From: Gammaproteobacteria bacterium
GTDB lineage: Bacteria; Pseudomonadota; Gammaproteobacteria; GRL18
Assembly: GCA_023144715.1 (NCBI GenBank)
Contig: JAGLFC010000107.1
Location: 1-10,836 of the forward strand
DNA: 10,836 bases
Reading direction: 5' to 3'
The notes beneath the pieces were generated by a model. That model was not told where the DNA came from. It worked only from the letters and a program-made list of their open reading frames with translations, and ran no database searches. This document shows positions 1 to 6,420 of this stretch, piece after piece; positions within the stretch are counted from its first letter, which is position 1; the number at the start of each line of letters is the position of its first letter. Position numbers and translations under genes: made by a program.

Positions 1-257
1 CTTTAGCTCAGTGGGTAGTTGACCTATTTGTGCCATTTAGTTATCATCGTTATTTTCAATACAACTATGATAACATGGCTTTTTTGCCCTCTGAGGTTAC
101 TGATGTATTCAATGAACTCACAATTTTTGACTGTGCAAGTCAAAAAATTAATCAAATGATCTTATATGATCAATATAAGCATTCTATGACCTCTTTTTTA
201 AGTGGTTTAAAAGTGTCGTTTTTTTGCACATCAAAACCCTGTCAAGAACTTTTTTAA
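1..257 (+). CDS. C-terminal fragment of an unrecognised protein
   Basis: This frame is open from the left window edge to a TAA at 255-257, so it is most simply the 3' end of a gene that begins upstream. A GTG at position 30 could be a start, but no ribosome binding site precedes it, and the frame stays open upstream of it (it reads LAQWVVDLFV before PFSYH). The visible 84 or so residues are rich in Phe, Tyr and Asn, contain three Cys, and end in KPCQELF. I see no motif that assigns a family, no membrane segment and no signal peptide. It may be a real domain end or a decayed gene. The identity is unknown, and coding status itself is only moderately supported by the open frame and ordinary codon choice. 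Confidence 0.4.
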   Translation, partial: LAQWVVDLFVPFSYHRYFQYNYDNMAFLPSEVTDVFNELTIFDCASQKINQMILYDQYKHSMTSFLSGLKVSFFCTSKPCQELF

Positions 258-292
258 TTATTTTTTTATCTGAGGGGGCGACTAGTTACCTA

Positions 293-321
293 TTATCTTG
301 ATATATCGCAAGACTTATAAT
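293..321 (+). promoter_or_regulatory. Candidate promoter for the Spy-like gene
   Basis: A perfect TATAAT lies at 316-321, with a poor -35 candidate (TTATCT, 293-298) at 17-bp spacing. A better -35-like TTGATA at 298-303 is only 12 bp away, which is too close. A second possible -10 (TATGAT, 335-340) follows. The transcript would have a leader of roughly 100 nt. This is inferred from consensus matching only. Confidence 0.3.
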
Positions 322-346
322 CATGCTAATTTGCTATGATATAGAC

Positions 347-382
347 TAATCTTAGCCATTGCTCATTGCAACGATAAGATTA
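347..382 (+). other. Inverted repeat in the leader of the Spy-like gene
   Basis: TAATCTTA (347-354) and TAAGATTA (375-382) form perfect 8-bp arms. Nested inside, TTGC (359-362) pairs with GCAA (368-371) around a 5-nt loop. The structure lies between the promoter candidates and the gene's ribosome binding site. No T-tract follows it, so it does not look like a terminator. It could be a folded RNA leader or an operator for an envelope-stress regulator; the sequence does not decide. Confidence 0.4.
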
Positions 383-434
383 TGGGAGGGGAAACACTAT
401 TAATCAAATTATAATAAAGCACAAGGATTATTTT

Positions 435-863
435 ATGAAACACCTATTTATGAGCCTATTTTTAGCACTTATTTTAAGCACTGCATTACACGCTGGAGAC
501 AAAGAAGCTTTTATGCGTAATATGGCTCACGTTAACCCTGTCCCTAACTATATGTCAATTATCGTTAAAAATGAGGATAAATTAGCATTAACAGCCGATC
601 AAAAAACCAAAGTAATGGCTTGGAATAAAAAAAATGGGGCTAAAATGGCAACCATGGTCAATAGTGTTGTTGATGGTGAAAAACAAATAACAGTCGCATC
701 AATGAAGGGTACATCCAGCACTGAAATTGCATCAATGGCTGATCAATTAATGGAAACACGTAAAAAAATTATTGTCGGTAAAACCACTTGCCGTGATTAT
801 ATGATGGATGTTCTTTCTCCTGAGCAATGGAAGCAATTAACCGATATTATTAAAGCAGGTTAA
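435..863 (+). CDS. Spy/CpxP-like periplasmic LTxxQ protein
   Basis: A 142-residue protein with a clear Sec signal peptide: Lys2, a hydrophobic stretch at about residues 4-18, and a probable cleavage after Ala20 (LHA/GD). There is no lipobox. The mature part looks all-helical and carries two LTxxQ-type motifs, LTADQ at 52-56 and LSPEQ at 127-131, which is the hallmark of the Spy/CpxP family. Known members are periplasmic ATP-independent chaperones or modulators of the Cpx envelope-stress pathway, and are slightly longer (about 160 residues). There is a single Cys (119), so no intramolecular disulfide is possible. The start is supported by AAGGA at 423-427, seven bases before ATG. The gene has its own leader and is closed by a strong terminator, so it is probably monocistronic. 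Family assignment is from motifs and topology; a generic secreted helical protein is the alternative. Confidence 0.6.
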   Translation: MKHLFMSLFLALILSTALHAGDKEAFMRNMAHVNPVPNYMSIIVKNEDKLALTADQKTKVMAWNKKNGAKMATMVNSVVDGEKQITVASMKGTSSTEIASMADQLMETRKKIIVGKTTCRDYMMDVLSPEQWKQLTDIIKAG

Positions 864-871
864 TTTTTTAT

Positions 872-907
872 ACAGTCACCTTTTTAGTTAAAAAAAGTGA
901 TGACTGT
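872..907. other. Hairpin downstream of the Spy-like gene
   Basis: ACAGTCA (872-878) pairs with TGACTGT (901-907), and CTTTTT (880-885) can pair with AAAAAG (892-897) inside. It sits directly before the intrinsic terminator at 908-941 and may protect the mRNA 3' end or act as a secondary stop. It has no T-tract on the plus strand. Confidence 0.5.
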
Positions 908-941
908 GTTCCTTAATAGCTTACTATTAGGGAACTTTTTT
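908..941 (+). terminator. Rho-independent terminator of the Spy-like gene
   Basis: GTTCCTTAATAG (908-919) pairs with CTATTAGGGAAC (924-935) with one G-T pair, giving a 12-bp stem and a CTTA loop. It is followed by TTTTTT (936-941). Stem, tight loop and T-tract are all textbook. Confidence 0.85.
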
Positions 942-978
942 ATAAATATACTCTTTTTAATTTTACTCGGCACTTAAT

Positions 979-1824
979 ATGTCCAAACAAAAATCCATAC
1001 TGATCACAGGATGTTCCACAGGTATTGGGTTGTGCTGTGCTTATGAACTCAAAAAACAGCATTATCGAGTTTTTGCCACTGCCCGAAAAATGGAAGATGT
1101 AATTCAGCTTAACGCACAAGGTTTTGAAAGTTATCAATTGGATCTCGCTGAAAGTAATTCTATAAAAACGGCTCTAAAACAAATATTGAAACAAACAGGT
1201 GGTACATTAGATGCCCTTTTTAATAATGGGGCTTATGGTCAACCGGGAGCTGTTGAAGATCTGTCACGTCACGTATTAACCACACAATTTCAAACCAATG
1301 TATTTGGTACTCAAGAACTCACAAATGATGTCATTGCTATTATGCGTCAACAAGGTTATGGACGTATCATTTATAATGGTTCAGTATTGGGACTTATTGC
1401 CCTGCCCTTTCGTGGTGCGTACAATGCTTCTAAATATGCCATTGAAGGCTTGGCCGATACGTTAAGGTTAGAACTTTATGGCAGTGGTATTTACATCTCT
1501 GTTATAGAACCCGGTCCTATTACAAGTCACTTTCGTAAAAATGCTTTTATACAATACCAACACAATATTGATAAAGAAAACAGTTTTTTTAAGCGTAATT
1601 ATGAAGGTATGGAAACACGGCTCAAAAAGAAAGGTCCAGCGGCACCTTTTACACTACCACCTGAAGCTGTTTTTAAAAAACTTCAACATGCTTTAGAAAG
1701 CCCTCATCCTAAAGCACATTATTATGTGACGTTTCCCACCTATTTATTGGCGACATTAAAACGAATATTACCCACAAGGATGTTAGATTGGGTGCTTCGT
1801 AAAGTGTCTCAAGAAGAAAATTAA
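979..1824 (+). CDS. Classical SDR oxidoreductase
   Basis: A 281-residue short-chain dehydrogenase/reductase with all core motifs in place. The nucleotide-binding TGxxxGIG is at residues 10-17, and a basic residue (Arg36) at the end of the second strand suggests NADP(H) preference. NNGAYG at 82-87 replaces the usual NNAG. The catalytic set is Asn107, Ser135, Tyr148 and Lys152 (YNASK), and PGP is at 178-180. The NNGAYGQPGA form and the long C-terminal helical part after residue 185 point to the proteobacterial subgroup that resembles YbbO-type aldehyde reductases; the substrate cannot be read from sequence. The ATG start is set by the fold, because the first strand begins at residue 6; the ribosome binding site is poor. 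It lies between two terminator-like hairpins, so it is probably transcribed alone. It sits next to fabI, another SDR-superfamily enzyme, but a fatty-acid role is only a guess. Confidence 0.85.
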   Translation: MSKQKSILITGCSTGIGLCCAYELKKQHYRVFATARKMEDVIQLNAQGFESYQLDLAESNSIKTALKQILKQTGGTLDALFNNGAYGQPGAVEDLSRHVLTTQFQTNVFGTQELTNDVIAIMRQQGYGRIIYNGSVLGLIALPFRGAYNASKYAIEGLADTLRLELYGSGIYISVIEPGPITSHFRKNAFIQYQHNIDKENSFFKRNYEGMETRLKKKGPAAPFTLPPEAVFKKLQHALESPHPKAHYYVTFPTYLLATLKRILPTRMLDWVLRKVSQEEN

Positions 1825-1826
1825 GT

Positions 1827-1880
1827 GCCTCAATTCTCAATAAAAATATATTTTACCTGAGGCTTTTAGCCTTATTTTTT
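1827..1880 (+). terminator. Probable terminator of the SDR gene
   Basis: GCCTCA (1827-1832) pairs with TGAGGC (1858-1863), with an inner TAAAA/TTTTA pairing (1841-1845 with 1851-1855). An alternative small hairpin AGGCT-TT-AGCCT-like (1860-1872) leads into TTATTTTTT (1872-1880). The two folds are mutually exclusive. Either would give a moderate intrinsic terminator just before the fabI promoter. Confidence 0.5.
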
Positions 1881-1890
1881 CTTTCGCTCA

Positions 1891-1899
1891 TGTTATAAT
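1891..1899 (+). promoter_or_regulatory. Extended -10 promoter of fabI
   Basis: TGTTATAAT combines the extended -10 TG with a perfect TATAAT at 1894-1899. No good -35 is present, which is normal for extended -10 promoters. Transcription would begin near 1906, leaving a leader of about 24 nt that contains AAGGAG at 1918-1923, six bases before the fabI ATG. Confidence 0.6.
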
Positions 1900-1929
1900 C
1901 GCTTTTAATATATATTTAAGGAGTTAATT

Positions 1930-2727
1930 ATGGGATTCATGCAAGGTAAACGTGCATTAATCGTCGGTCTTGCCAGTAACCGTTCAATTGCTTGGGGCAT
2001 TGCTCAAGCCATGAGACGTGAAGGGGCTGAATTGGCATTTACTTATCAAAATGAAAAATTAAAAAGTCGTGTTGAAAAATTAGCCACAGAATGTGATTCA
2101 GATATTATTATTCCCTGTGATGTATCAGATGATGCTCAAATAGAAAATGTTTTTGAACAGTTGGATAATTTTTGGGATCATCTTGATATTATTGTGCATT
2201 CCGTTGCTTTTGCTCCGCGTGAAGAACTCAGTGGTGAATATCTTGATAATGTCACACGCGAAGGCTTTAATATGGCGCATGAAATTAGCTCATATAGCTT
2301 TGCGGCTTTAGCAAAAGCAGGACGTAATATGATGGAAGGACAAAATGGAGCTTTATTAACGCTGTCTTATCTTGGTTCTGAGCGTATTATGCCTAATTAC
2401 AATGTTATGGGATTAGCGAAAGCAAGCCTTGAGGCTAATGTTCGTTATATGTCTGAATCATTAGGGCCTGATGGTATTCGTGTCAATTCTATTTCAGCGG
2501 GCCCTATTAGAACATTGGCGGCTGCCGGCATTAGCAACTTTCGTAAAATGCTCACGCATGTTGAAGAAAATGCACCATTACGCCGTAATGTCACGATTGA
2601 TGATGTGGGTAATACCGCTGCTTTTTTATGTTCTGATTTAGCCTCAGGTATAACAGGAGAAAATATTTATGTTGACTCTGGTTATAATCATGTGGGTATG
2701 GGCGTATTAAAACTTGATAATAAATAA
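1930..2727 (+). CDS. fabI: Enoyl-[acyl-carrier-protein] reductase (NADH), FabI
   Basis: This 265-residue cytoplasmic enzyme catalyses the last step of each fatty acid elongation cycle, reducing trans-2-enoyl-ACP to acyl-ACP. It follows the E. coli protein almost residue for residue: start MGF-x2-GKR, the divergent SDR glycine motif GLASNRSIAWGIA (13-25), and the stretch VTREGF (108-113). The FabI-type catalytic residues are Tyr147, Tyr157 and Lys164, the last two within PNYNVMGLAKASLEANVRYM, and SAGPIRTLAA lies at 189-198. The position equal to E. coli Gly93 is Ala93 (HSVAFAP), as in some other FabI proteins. AAGGAG six bases upstream fixes the start. It has its own promoter, and the convergent gap to tex holds a hairpin. 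The enzyme is usually essential and is the target of triclosan and diazaborines. The assignment is firm. Confidence 0.97.
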   Translation: MGFMQGKRALIVGLASNRSIAWGIAQAMRREGAELAFTYQNEKLKSRVEKLATECDSDIIIPCDVSDDAQIENVFEQLDNFWDHLDIIVHSVAFAPREELSGEYLDNVTREGFNMAHEISSYSFAALAKAGRNMMEGQNGALLTLSYLGSERIMPNYNVMGLAKASLEANVRYMSESLGPDGIRVNSISAGPIRTLAAAGISNFRKMLTHVEENAPLRRNVTIDDVGNTAAFLCSDLASGITGENIYVDSGYNHVGMGVLKLDNK

Positions 2728-2750
2728 AAATTAAGGGGATCCCTTCCCCT
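2728..2750 (-). terminator. Terminator hairpin between convergent fabI and tex
   Basis: AGGGGA (2734-2739) pairs with TCCCCT (2745-2750) around a 5-nt loop. Read on the minus strand the stem is followed by a T-rich run (complement of 2728-2733 and beyond), which fits the end of tex, whose stop codon is just before it. On the plus strand the tail is not T-rich, so fabI termination there would be weaker. Confidence 0.6.
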
Positions 2751-2755
2751 CAAAT

Positions 2756-5062
2756 TTAGCCTTTTAATTTTGCAAACGCCGCTGCCATTGCATTATTAGC
2801 AGGTGTTTCTTGTATCACTTGTGCCACTTTTCTTTGTTGTTTTCTATTATTCATAGGTTCGCCTATGGGTTTTGGAGTGGCTTCAAGTGTTTCATTAAGA
2901 CGTAGCGTTAAAGCAATACGATTGCGTTTTAAATCAACCTCAACCACTTTTGCTTTTACGACATCACCTGCTTTTACAATGTCCCTTGGATTTTTCACAA
3001 ATTTGTCGGCTAATTGCGAAATATGCACTAAACCATCTTGATGAACGCCAATATCAACAAAGGCACCAAAATTAGTAACATTAGTCACCACTCCCTCAAG
3101 GATCATATCTGGCTTTAAATCTTTGGGTTGCTCAATACCGTCTTTAAAGACAGCGGTTTTAAATTCGGGTCTTGGATCGCGACCGGGTTTTTCTAATTCT
3201 TTAATAATATCAATAATGGTCGGCTGTCCAAAATTTTCATCTGTATAATCACTGGGATCAAGTGATTTTAAAAAGCTCACATCACCAATTAATTGACGAA
3301 TATCTTTATTATTGACTGAGACAATTTTTTTAACAATAGAATACGCTTCTGGATGTACCGCTGAACTATCCAAAGGATTATTACCGTTCATCACCCGTAA
3401 AAATCCAGCGGATTGTTGAAAGGCCTTTTCACCCAAACGACTGACATTGAGTAATTCTTTACGATTTTTAAAAGCACCATGCTGTTCACGATAACTGACA
3501 ATATTAGTGGCTAATGTTTGAGTCAAACCAGAGACTTGCATTAAAAGAGGAACAGAAGCCGTATTCAAATCAACACCGACTGCATTCACACAATCTTCGA
3601 CAATTGCTTCCAGTTTTTTACCCAATTGTATTTGGCTCACATCATGCTGATATTGACCCACACCAATCGATTTTGGATCAATTTTAACCAGCTCTGCTAG
3701 TGGATCTTGTAAACGCCGAGCAATAGAAACGGCTCCACGAAGTGATACATCTAAATTAGGAAATTCTTTAGCGGCCAGTTCAGAAGCCGAATAAACCGAC
3801 GCACCCGCTTCTGACACCATAATTTTATTAAGTGTTAGATCAGGATTCATTTTAATCAAATCCGCTGCTAATTTGTCTGTTTCTCTGGAGGCTGTACCAT
3901 TGCCAATACTCAGCAAACTGGCATTATATTTTTTTGCCAAGGCTGATAAGGTGAATAAAGACTGATCCCATTGTCGTTTAGGGGCATGAGGATAAATCGT
4001 GGCATCATCAAGCAGTTTACCTGTTTCATCAACGACTACGACTTTAACACCTGTGCGTAAACCTGGATCAAGACCCATGGTTATTTTTTGACCCGCTGGG
4101 GATGCTAATAATAAGTCATTGAGATTATTGCCAAATACATCAATTGCTGATTCGTCTGCCTTTTCTCTTAAACGTTTTTTTAAATCCATATCTAATGACG
4201 TTTTTACTTTAATTTTCCAAGTCCATTTAACCACTTCTTGCAACCATTTATCCGCCGCCCTTCCCTGATCTTCTATACCAAAATGACGAGCAATTTTATA
4301 TTCCATCATGGATAATGTACCTGCATTGACAGGTTCTTCATCAAGTTCTGTATTAATGGTTAGATAGCCTTCTTTTCTACCTCGAAATAACGCTAAAATA
4401 CGATGGGATGGCATGTCTTCTAATTTTTCTTTAGAGGCAAAATAATCAGAAAATTTACTCCCTGCTTCTTCTTGACCTGCAACCACTTTAGAAACCATTA
4501 AGCCATTATTCCATAGATTTTCACGTAATTGCCCAACTAACTCAGGGTTTTCTGCAAAGCGTTCCATAAGAATTTGTTTTGCACCATCCAATGCGTCTTT
4601 AGCGATTGAAATATTGGCTTCCTGATTAAAAAATTGTTCGGCATGACTATCGGGCATCAAAGAAGGATCATTTAATAAGGCATCAGCTAATGGTTCAAGA
4701 CCTGCTTCTCTTGCCACTTGAGCCTTGGTTCTACGTTTAATTTTATAAGGTTTATAAAGATCTTCAAGACGTGTTTTGGTCTCTGCTGTTAATAAAGAAG
4801 CTTTCAATTCAGGGGTTAATTTAGCTTGTTCATTAATGGTATTGATAATCACTTTTCGGCGTTCATCTAATTCACGTAAATAAATAAGACGTTCATCCAA
4901 TAACCTTAATTGTGTATCATCTAAACTACCTGTCACTTCTTTACGATAACGAGCAATGAAAGGAATAGTATCACCACCATCAATCAATTCAATCGTTGCT
5001 TCAACTTGAGAGTGTTTTACATTTAATTCTTGTGCAATTCTTTGTGCGATAGAGTTAAGCAT
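2756..5062 (-). CDS. tex: Tex, S1-domain RNA-binding transcription accessory protein
   Basis: A 768-residue protein of normal length for the Tex/YhgF family (E. coli YhgF is 773). Domains in order: the helical Tex N-terminal region (about 1-310, with the conserved IPFIARYRKEVTG at 33-45 and LYKPYK at 102-107), and an RNase H-like YqgF domain starting at GLDPGLRTG (330-338). Then come the conserved block DPKSIGVGQYQHDV (462-475), a helix-hairpin-helix region (about 500-560), and a C-terminal S1 domain (about 652-722: EGVVTNVTNFGAFVDIG). A basic, low-complexity tail ends the protein. Tex binds nucleic acids and influences transcription and virulence gene expression in several bacteria; the precise role is unsettled. 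The start matches the family, although the ribosome binding site is weak (GGAAA 12 or more bases upstream). It is convergent with fabI and separated from the upstream regulator gene by a strong terminator, so it needs its own promoter. Confidence 0.96.
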   Translation of the reverse strand: MLNSIAQRIAQELNVKHSQVEATIELIDGGDTIPFIARYRKEVTGSLDDTQLRLLDERLIYLRELDERRKVIINTINEQAKLTPELKASLLTAETKTRLEDLYKPYKIKRRTKAQVAREAGLEPLADALLNDPSLMPDSHAEQFFNQEANISIAKDALDGAKQILMERFAENPELVGQLRENLWNNGLMVSKVVAGQEEAGSKFSDYFASKEKLEDMPSHRILALFRGRKEGYLTINTELDEEPVNAGTLSMMEYKIARHFGIEDQGRAADKWLQEVVKWTWKIKVKTSLDMDLKKRLREKADESAIDVFGNNLNDLLLASPAGQKITMGLDPGLRTGVKVVVVDETGKLLDDATIYPHAPKRQWDQSLFTLSALAKKYNASLLSIGNGTASRETDKLAADLIKMNPDLTLNKIMVSEAGASVYSASELAAKEFPNLDVSLRGAVSIARRLQDPLAELVKIDPKSIGVGQYQHDVSQIQLGKKLEAIVEDCVNAVGVDLNTASVPLLMQVSGLTQTLATNIVSYREQHGAFKNRKELLNVSRLGEKAFQQSAGFLRVMNGNNPLDSSAVHPEAYSIVKKIVSVNNKDIRQLIGDVSFLKSLDPSDYTDENFGQPTIIDIIKELEKPGRDPRPEFKTAVFKDGIEQPKDLKPDMILEGVVTNVTNFGAFVDIGVHQDGLVHISQLADKFVKNPRDIVKAGDVVKAKVVEVDLKRNRIALTLRLNETLEATPKPIGEPMNNRKQQRKVAQVIQETPANNAMAAAFAKLKG

Positions 5063-5098
5063 ACTTATTATTTTTCCAAGTAATAATTTAATGAGTTA

Positions 5099-5126
5099 TT
5101 TATAAAGTTATAATTTAAAATTGAAA
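5099..5126 (-). promoter_or_regulatory. Candidate tex promoter
   Basis: On the minus strand, TTTCAA (complement of 5121-5126) and TATAAA (complement of 5099-5104) are 16 bp apart. This is acceptable but in a very A/T-rich stretch where chance matches are common. The preceding terminator (5130-5163) means tex needs a promoter here. Confidence 0.3.
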
Positions 5127-5174
5127 TGCAAAAAAAAGACCACCTTTTATTTAAAAGCAGTCTCTTTTGCATTT
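5124..5174 (-). terminator. Strong terminator of the membrane-anchored response regulator gene
   Basis: On the minus strand the core stem AGAC...GTCT (complement of 5160-5163 and 5137-5140), with inner TTTT/AAAA pairing, is followed by eight T residues (complement of 5130-5137). Perfect outer arms AAATGCAAAA (5124-5133) and TTTTGCATTT (5165-5174) can pair across the whole element, so it may fold as one long stem of about 50 nt. Confidence 0.85.
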
Positions 5175-5211
5175 GATACCTATTTTTTATATTGTCATTA
5201 AAGAAGACTTG

Positions 5212-6186
5212 CTACGAAAGAGCGAAATAAACACCTAAAGCAGAAAATATTCCAATACATGAAGCAATAATAGTGGCTATTGTAATTCGAGTGGCCATTT
5301 TTTGATTGGCTTCATTAATGGCTTCAGTCACTGCAATCATTGAATCACGAGAAATGATACTCGCAGTCTCTTTGGCAACTTCTACAGCCTTATTGCTTGA
5401 AGAAATATGTGCAATACTTTTTATTTCATTCAGCATTTTTTTATCTAATTTATTAGCACTTTTACCTGTTTTTTCTTCACTAATATGACTGATTTCTGTT
5501 GAAAGTGAGGTAAATACTTCTTGAATTTGATGGGAATAACTATCGGTTATTTCTTTTATTTTATCATCAAATACTTTATTAGCAATGGCATAGGTTTTTT
5601 TCTCATCACAAAAATGCTTTTTAATTTCTAATTTAAAACGTGATAAATGTTGTGCCGTTGCTGCCATAACCTGAACACGAACAGCAGCCGCTACTGAGGC
5701 TTCTGCTGTTTTTCTCACCAGTTTTACAATGCTATTGGTAGAAACTTGTGGTTGTTTAGCTTTGGTTGCTTTAGCAGCAGGTTTAGCGGTAGGAACTTGT
5801 CCTAATGTTGCTTTAGGCAATTCATTAAGTTTACTGACGACACTATTAAGATTTTCTATAGAAGCAGGCTTAGGCAAGATATCTGCTACACCATAAGAAA
5901 TAACATTATTTACATATTCCTCACCATCTTGTGAAGTATACATAATAATGGGAATAACGGAGGTTTGAGGATTTTTTTTAATTTGTTCGACGGTTTCTAG
6001 ACCATTTAAGCCTGGCATCATGTGATCCATAAATATGGCATCAGGTTGATTACCTTGCAAATAAGTCAGAGCCTCTTCTCCTGACTCTGCAAGGTCGGCA
6101 GTCAAATTGATTTTTCCTAGCATTTTACGCAACATAAAACGTGCTGATTTAGAATCATCTACAACAAGTACGTGTTTAACAACCAT
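5212..6186 (-). CDS. Response regulator: receiver, helical region, C-terminal membrane anchor
   Basis: A 324-residue protein. Residues 4-122 are a complete receiver domain: acidic pair Asp10-Asp11, phosphoacceptor Asp54 (FMDHMMPG), Thr84, and Lys106 in LPKP. Residues 125-147 are an Ala/Lys/Pro-rich linker. Residues 148-298 are charged and probably helical or coiled-coil, with one Cys (193). Residues 301-323 form a single hydrophobic segment (ITIATIIASCIGIFSALGVY) followed by almost nothing, so the protein should be tail-anchored in the inner membrane with the receiver in the cytoplasm. I see no DNA-binding, GGDEF, EAL, HD or cyclase output. The helical part has a faint resemblance to the signalling helices of methyl-accepting proteins (Ala/Glu/Ser repeats at 264-297), but this is not an assignment. 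Start: AGGA nine bases upstream of ATG on the minus strand. No kinase lies beside it; the gene is divergent from dinG. Confidence 0.8.
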   Translation of the reverse strand: MVVKHVLVVDDSKSARFMLRKMLGKINLTADLAESGEEALTYLQGNQPDAIFMDHMMPGLNGLETVEQIKKNPQTSVIPIIMYTSQDGEEYVNNVISYGVADILPKPASIENLNSVVSKLNELPKATLGQVPTAKPAAKATKAKQPQVSTNSIVKLVRKTAEASVAAAVRVQVMAATAQHLSRFKLEIKKHFCDEKKTYAIANKVFDDKIKEITDSYSHQIQEVFTSLSTEISHISEEKTGKSANKLDKKMLNEIKSIAHISSSNKAVEVAKETASIISRDSMIAVTEAINEANQKMATRITIATIIASCIGIFSALGVYFALS

Positions 6187-6240
6187 AAACCGTCATCCTA
6201 TAATTTATTTTTGAGGTAAAGCTGACATTAAAACATCCGT

Positions 6241-6246
6241 ATTATA
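6241..6246 (-). promoter_or_regulatory. Candidate -10 of the response regulator gene
   Basis: The complement of 6241-6246 is a perfect TATAAT, about 55 bp before the start codon. TTGGGA (complement of 6261-6266) is nearby, but the spacing (14 bp) is too short for a normal -35. It is offered as the most likely start of the leftward transcript. Confidence 0.4.
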
Positions 6247-6250
6247 CATT

Positions 6251-6321
6251 AAATAGGGCTTCCCAATTTTTTTATTTTTAATTTTATTCTGTCCTATTTT
6301 AGTCAAAAAAAATAAAAAAAT
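6251..6321. repeat. Nested inverted repeats and A/T tracts in a divergent promoter region
   Basis: AAATAGG (6251-6257) and CCTATTT (6293-6299) are perfect 7-bp arms. Overlapping them, ATTTTTTTATTTTT (6266-6279) and AAAAATAAAAAAAT (6308-6321) are perfect 14-bp inverted arms made of T and A tracts. The element lies between the -10 candidates of the leftward regulator gene and the rightward dinG gene. It is probably bent DNA and may bind a shared regulator or a nucleoid protein; chance in an A/T-rich gap is also possible. Confidence 0.4.
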
Positions 6322-6343
6322 ACAATACTTTAATGAATTTATC

Positions 6344-6349
6344 TATAAT
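6344..6349 (+). promoter_or_regulatory. Candidate -10 of dinG
   Basis: A perfect TATAAT, with only a weak -35 (TACAAT, 6321-6326) at 17 bp. Transcription would start near 6356. I see no LexA box (CTG-N10-CAG) in the 6187-6420 gap, although E. coli dinG is LexA-controlled. Confidence 0.4.
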
Positions 6350-6379
6350 TCAAGTAATATATATAAATTAGCAAAAATG

Positions 6380-6415
6380 AAATATCTTTTAAAAAAGATT
6401 TTTTATTTTTATTTT
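6380..6415 (+). other. Terminator-like A/T hairpin in the dinG leader
   Basis: ATCTTT (6384-6389) pairs with AAAGAT (6394-6399) around TAAA. The arms can extend by AAA/TTT (6380-6382 with 6401-6403) past a T-T mismatch. A T-rich run follows (6400-6415). The stem has only one G-C pair, so it would be weak. It lies between the likely promoter and the dinG start and could act as a leaky attenuator. Confidence 0.3.
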
Positions 6416-6420
6416 ATCTC

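Noticed and set aside
1..80. Intact tRNA gene suggested by TAGCTCAGTGGGTAG
   Set aside because: The D stem is not closed, and no anticodon arm or GGTTC-type T-arm follows in the expected distance.
940..1137. Minus-strand frame across the start of the SDR gene
   Set aside because: It is antisense to the conserved nucleotide-binding motif and has no recognisable features.
979..2727. SDR gene and fabI as one operon
   Set aside because: A terminator-like hairpin (1827-1880) and a good extended -10 promoter (1891-1899) lie between them, so separate transcription is more likely.
5306..5488. Plus-strand hydrophobic frame inside the response regulator gene
   Set aside because: Its hydrophobicity comes from the complement of the charged helical region; there is no ribosome binding site or promoter.
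6187..6420. LexA (SOS) box upstream of dinG
   Set aside because: No CTG-N10-CAG type site could be found in the gap, so SOS control as in E. coli is not supported.
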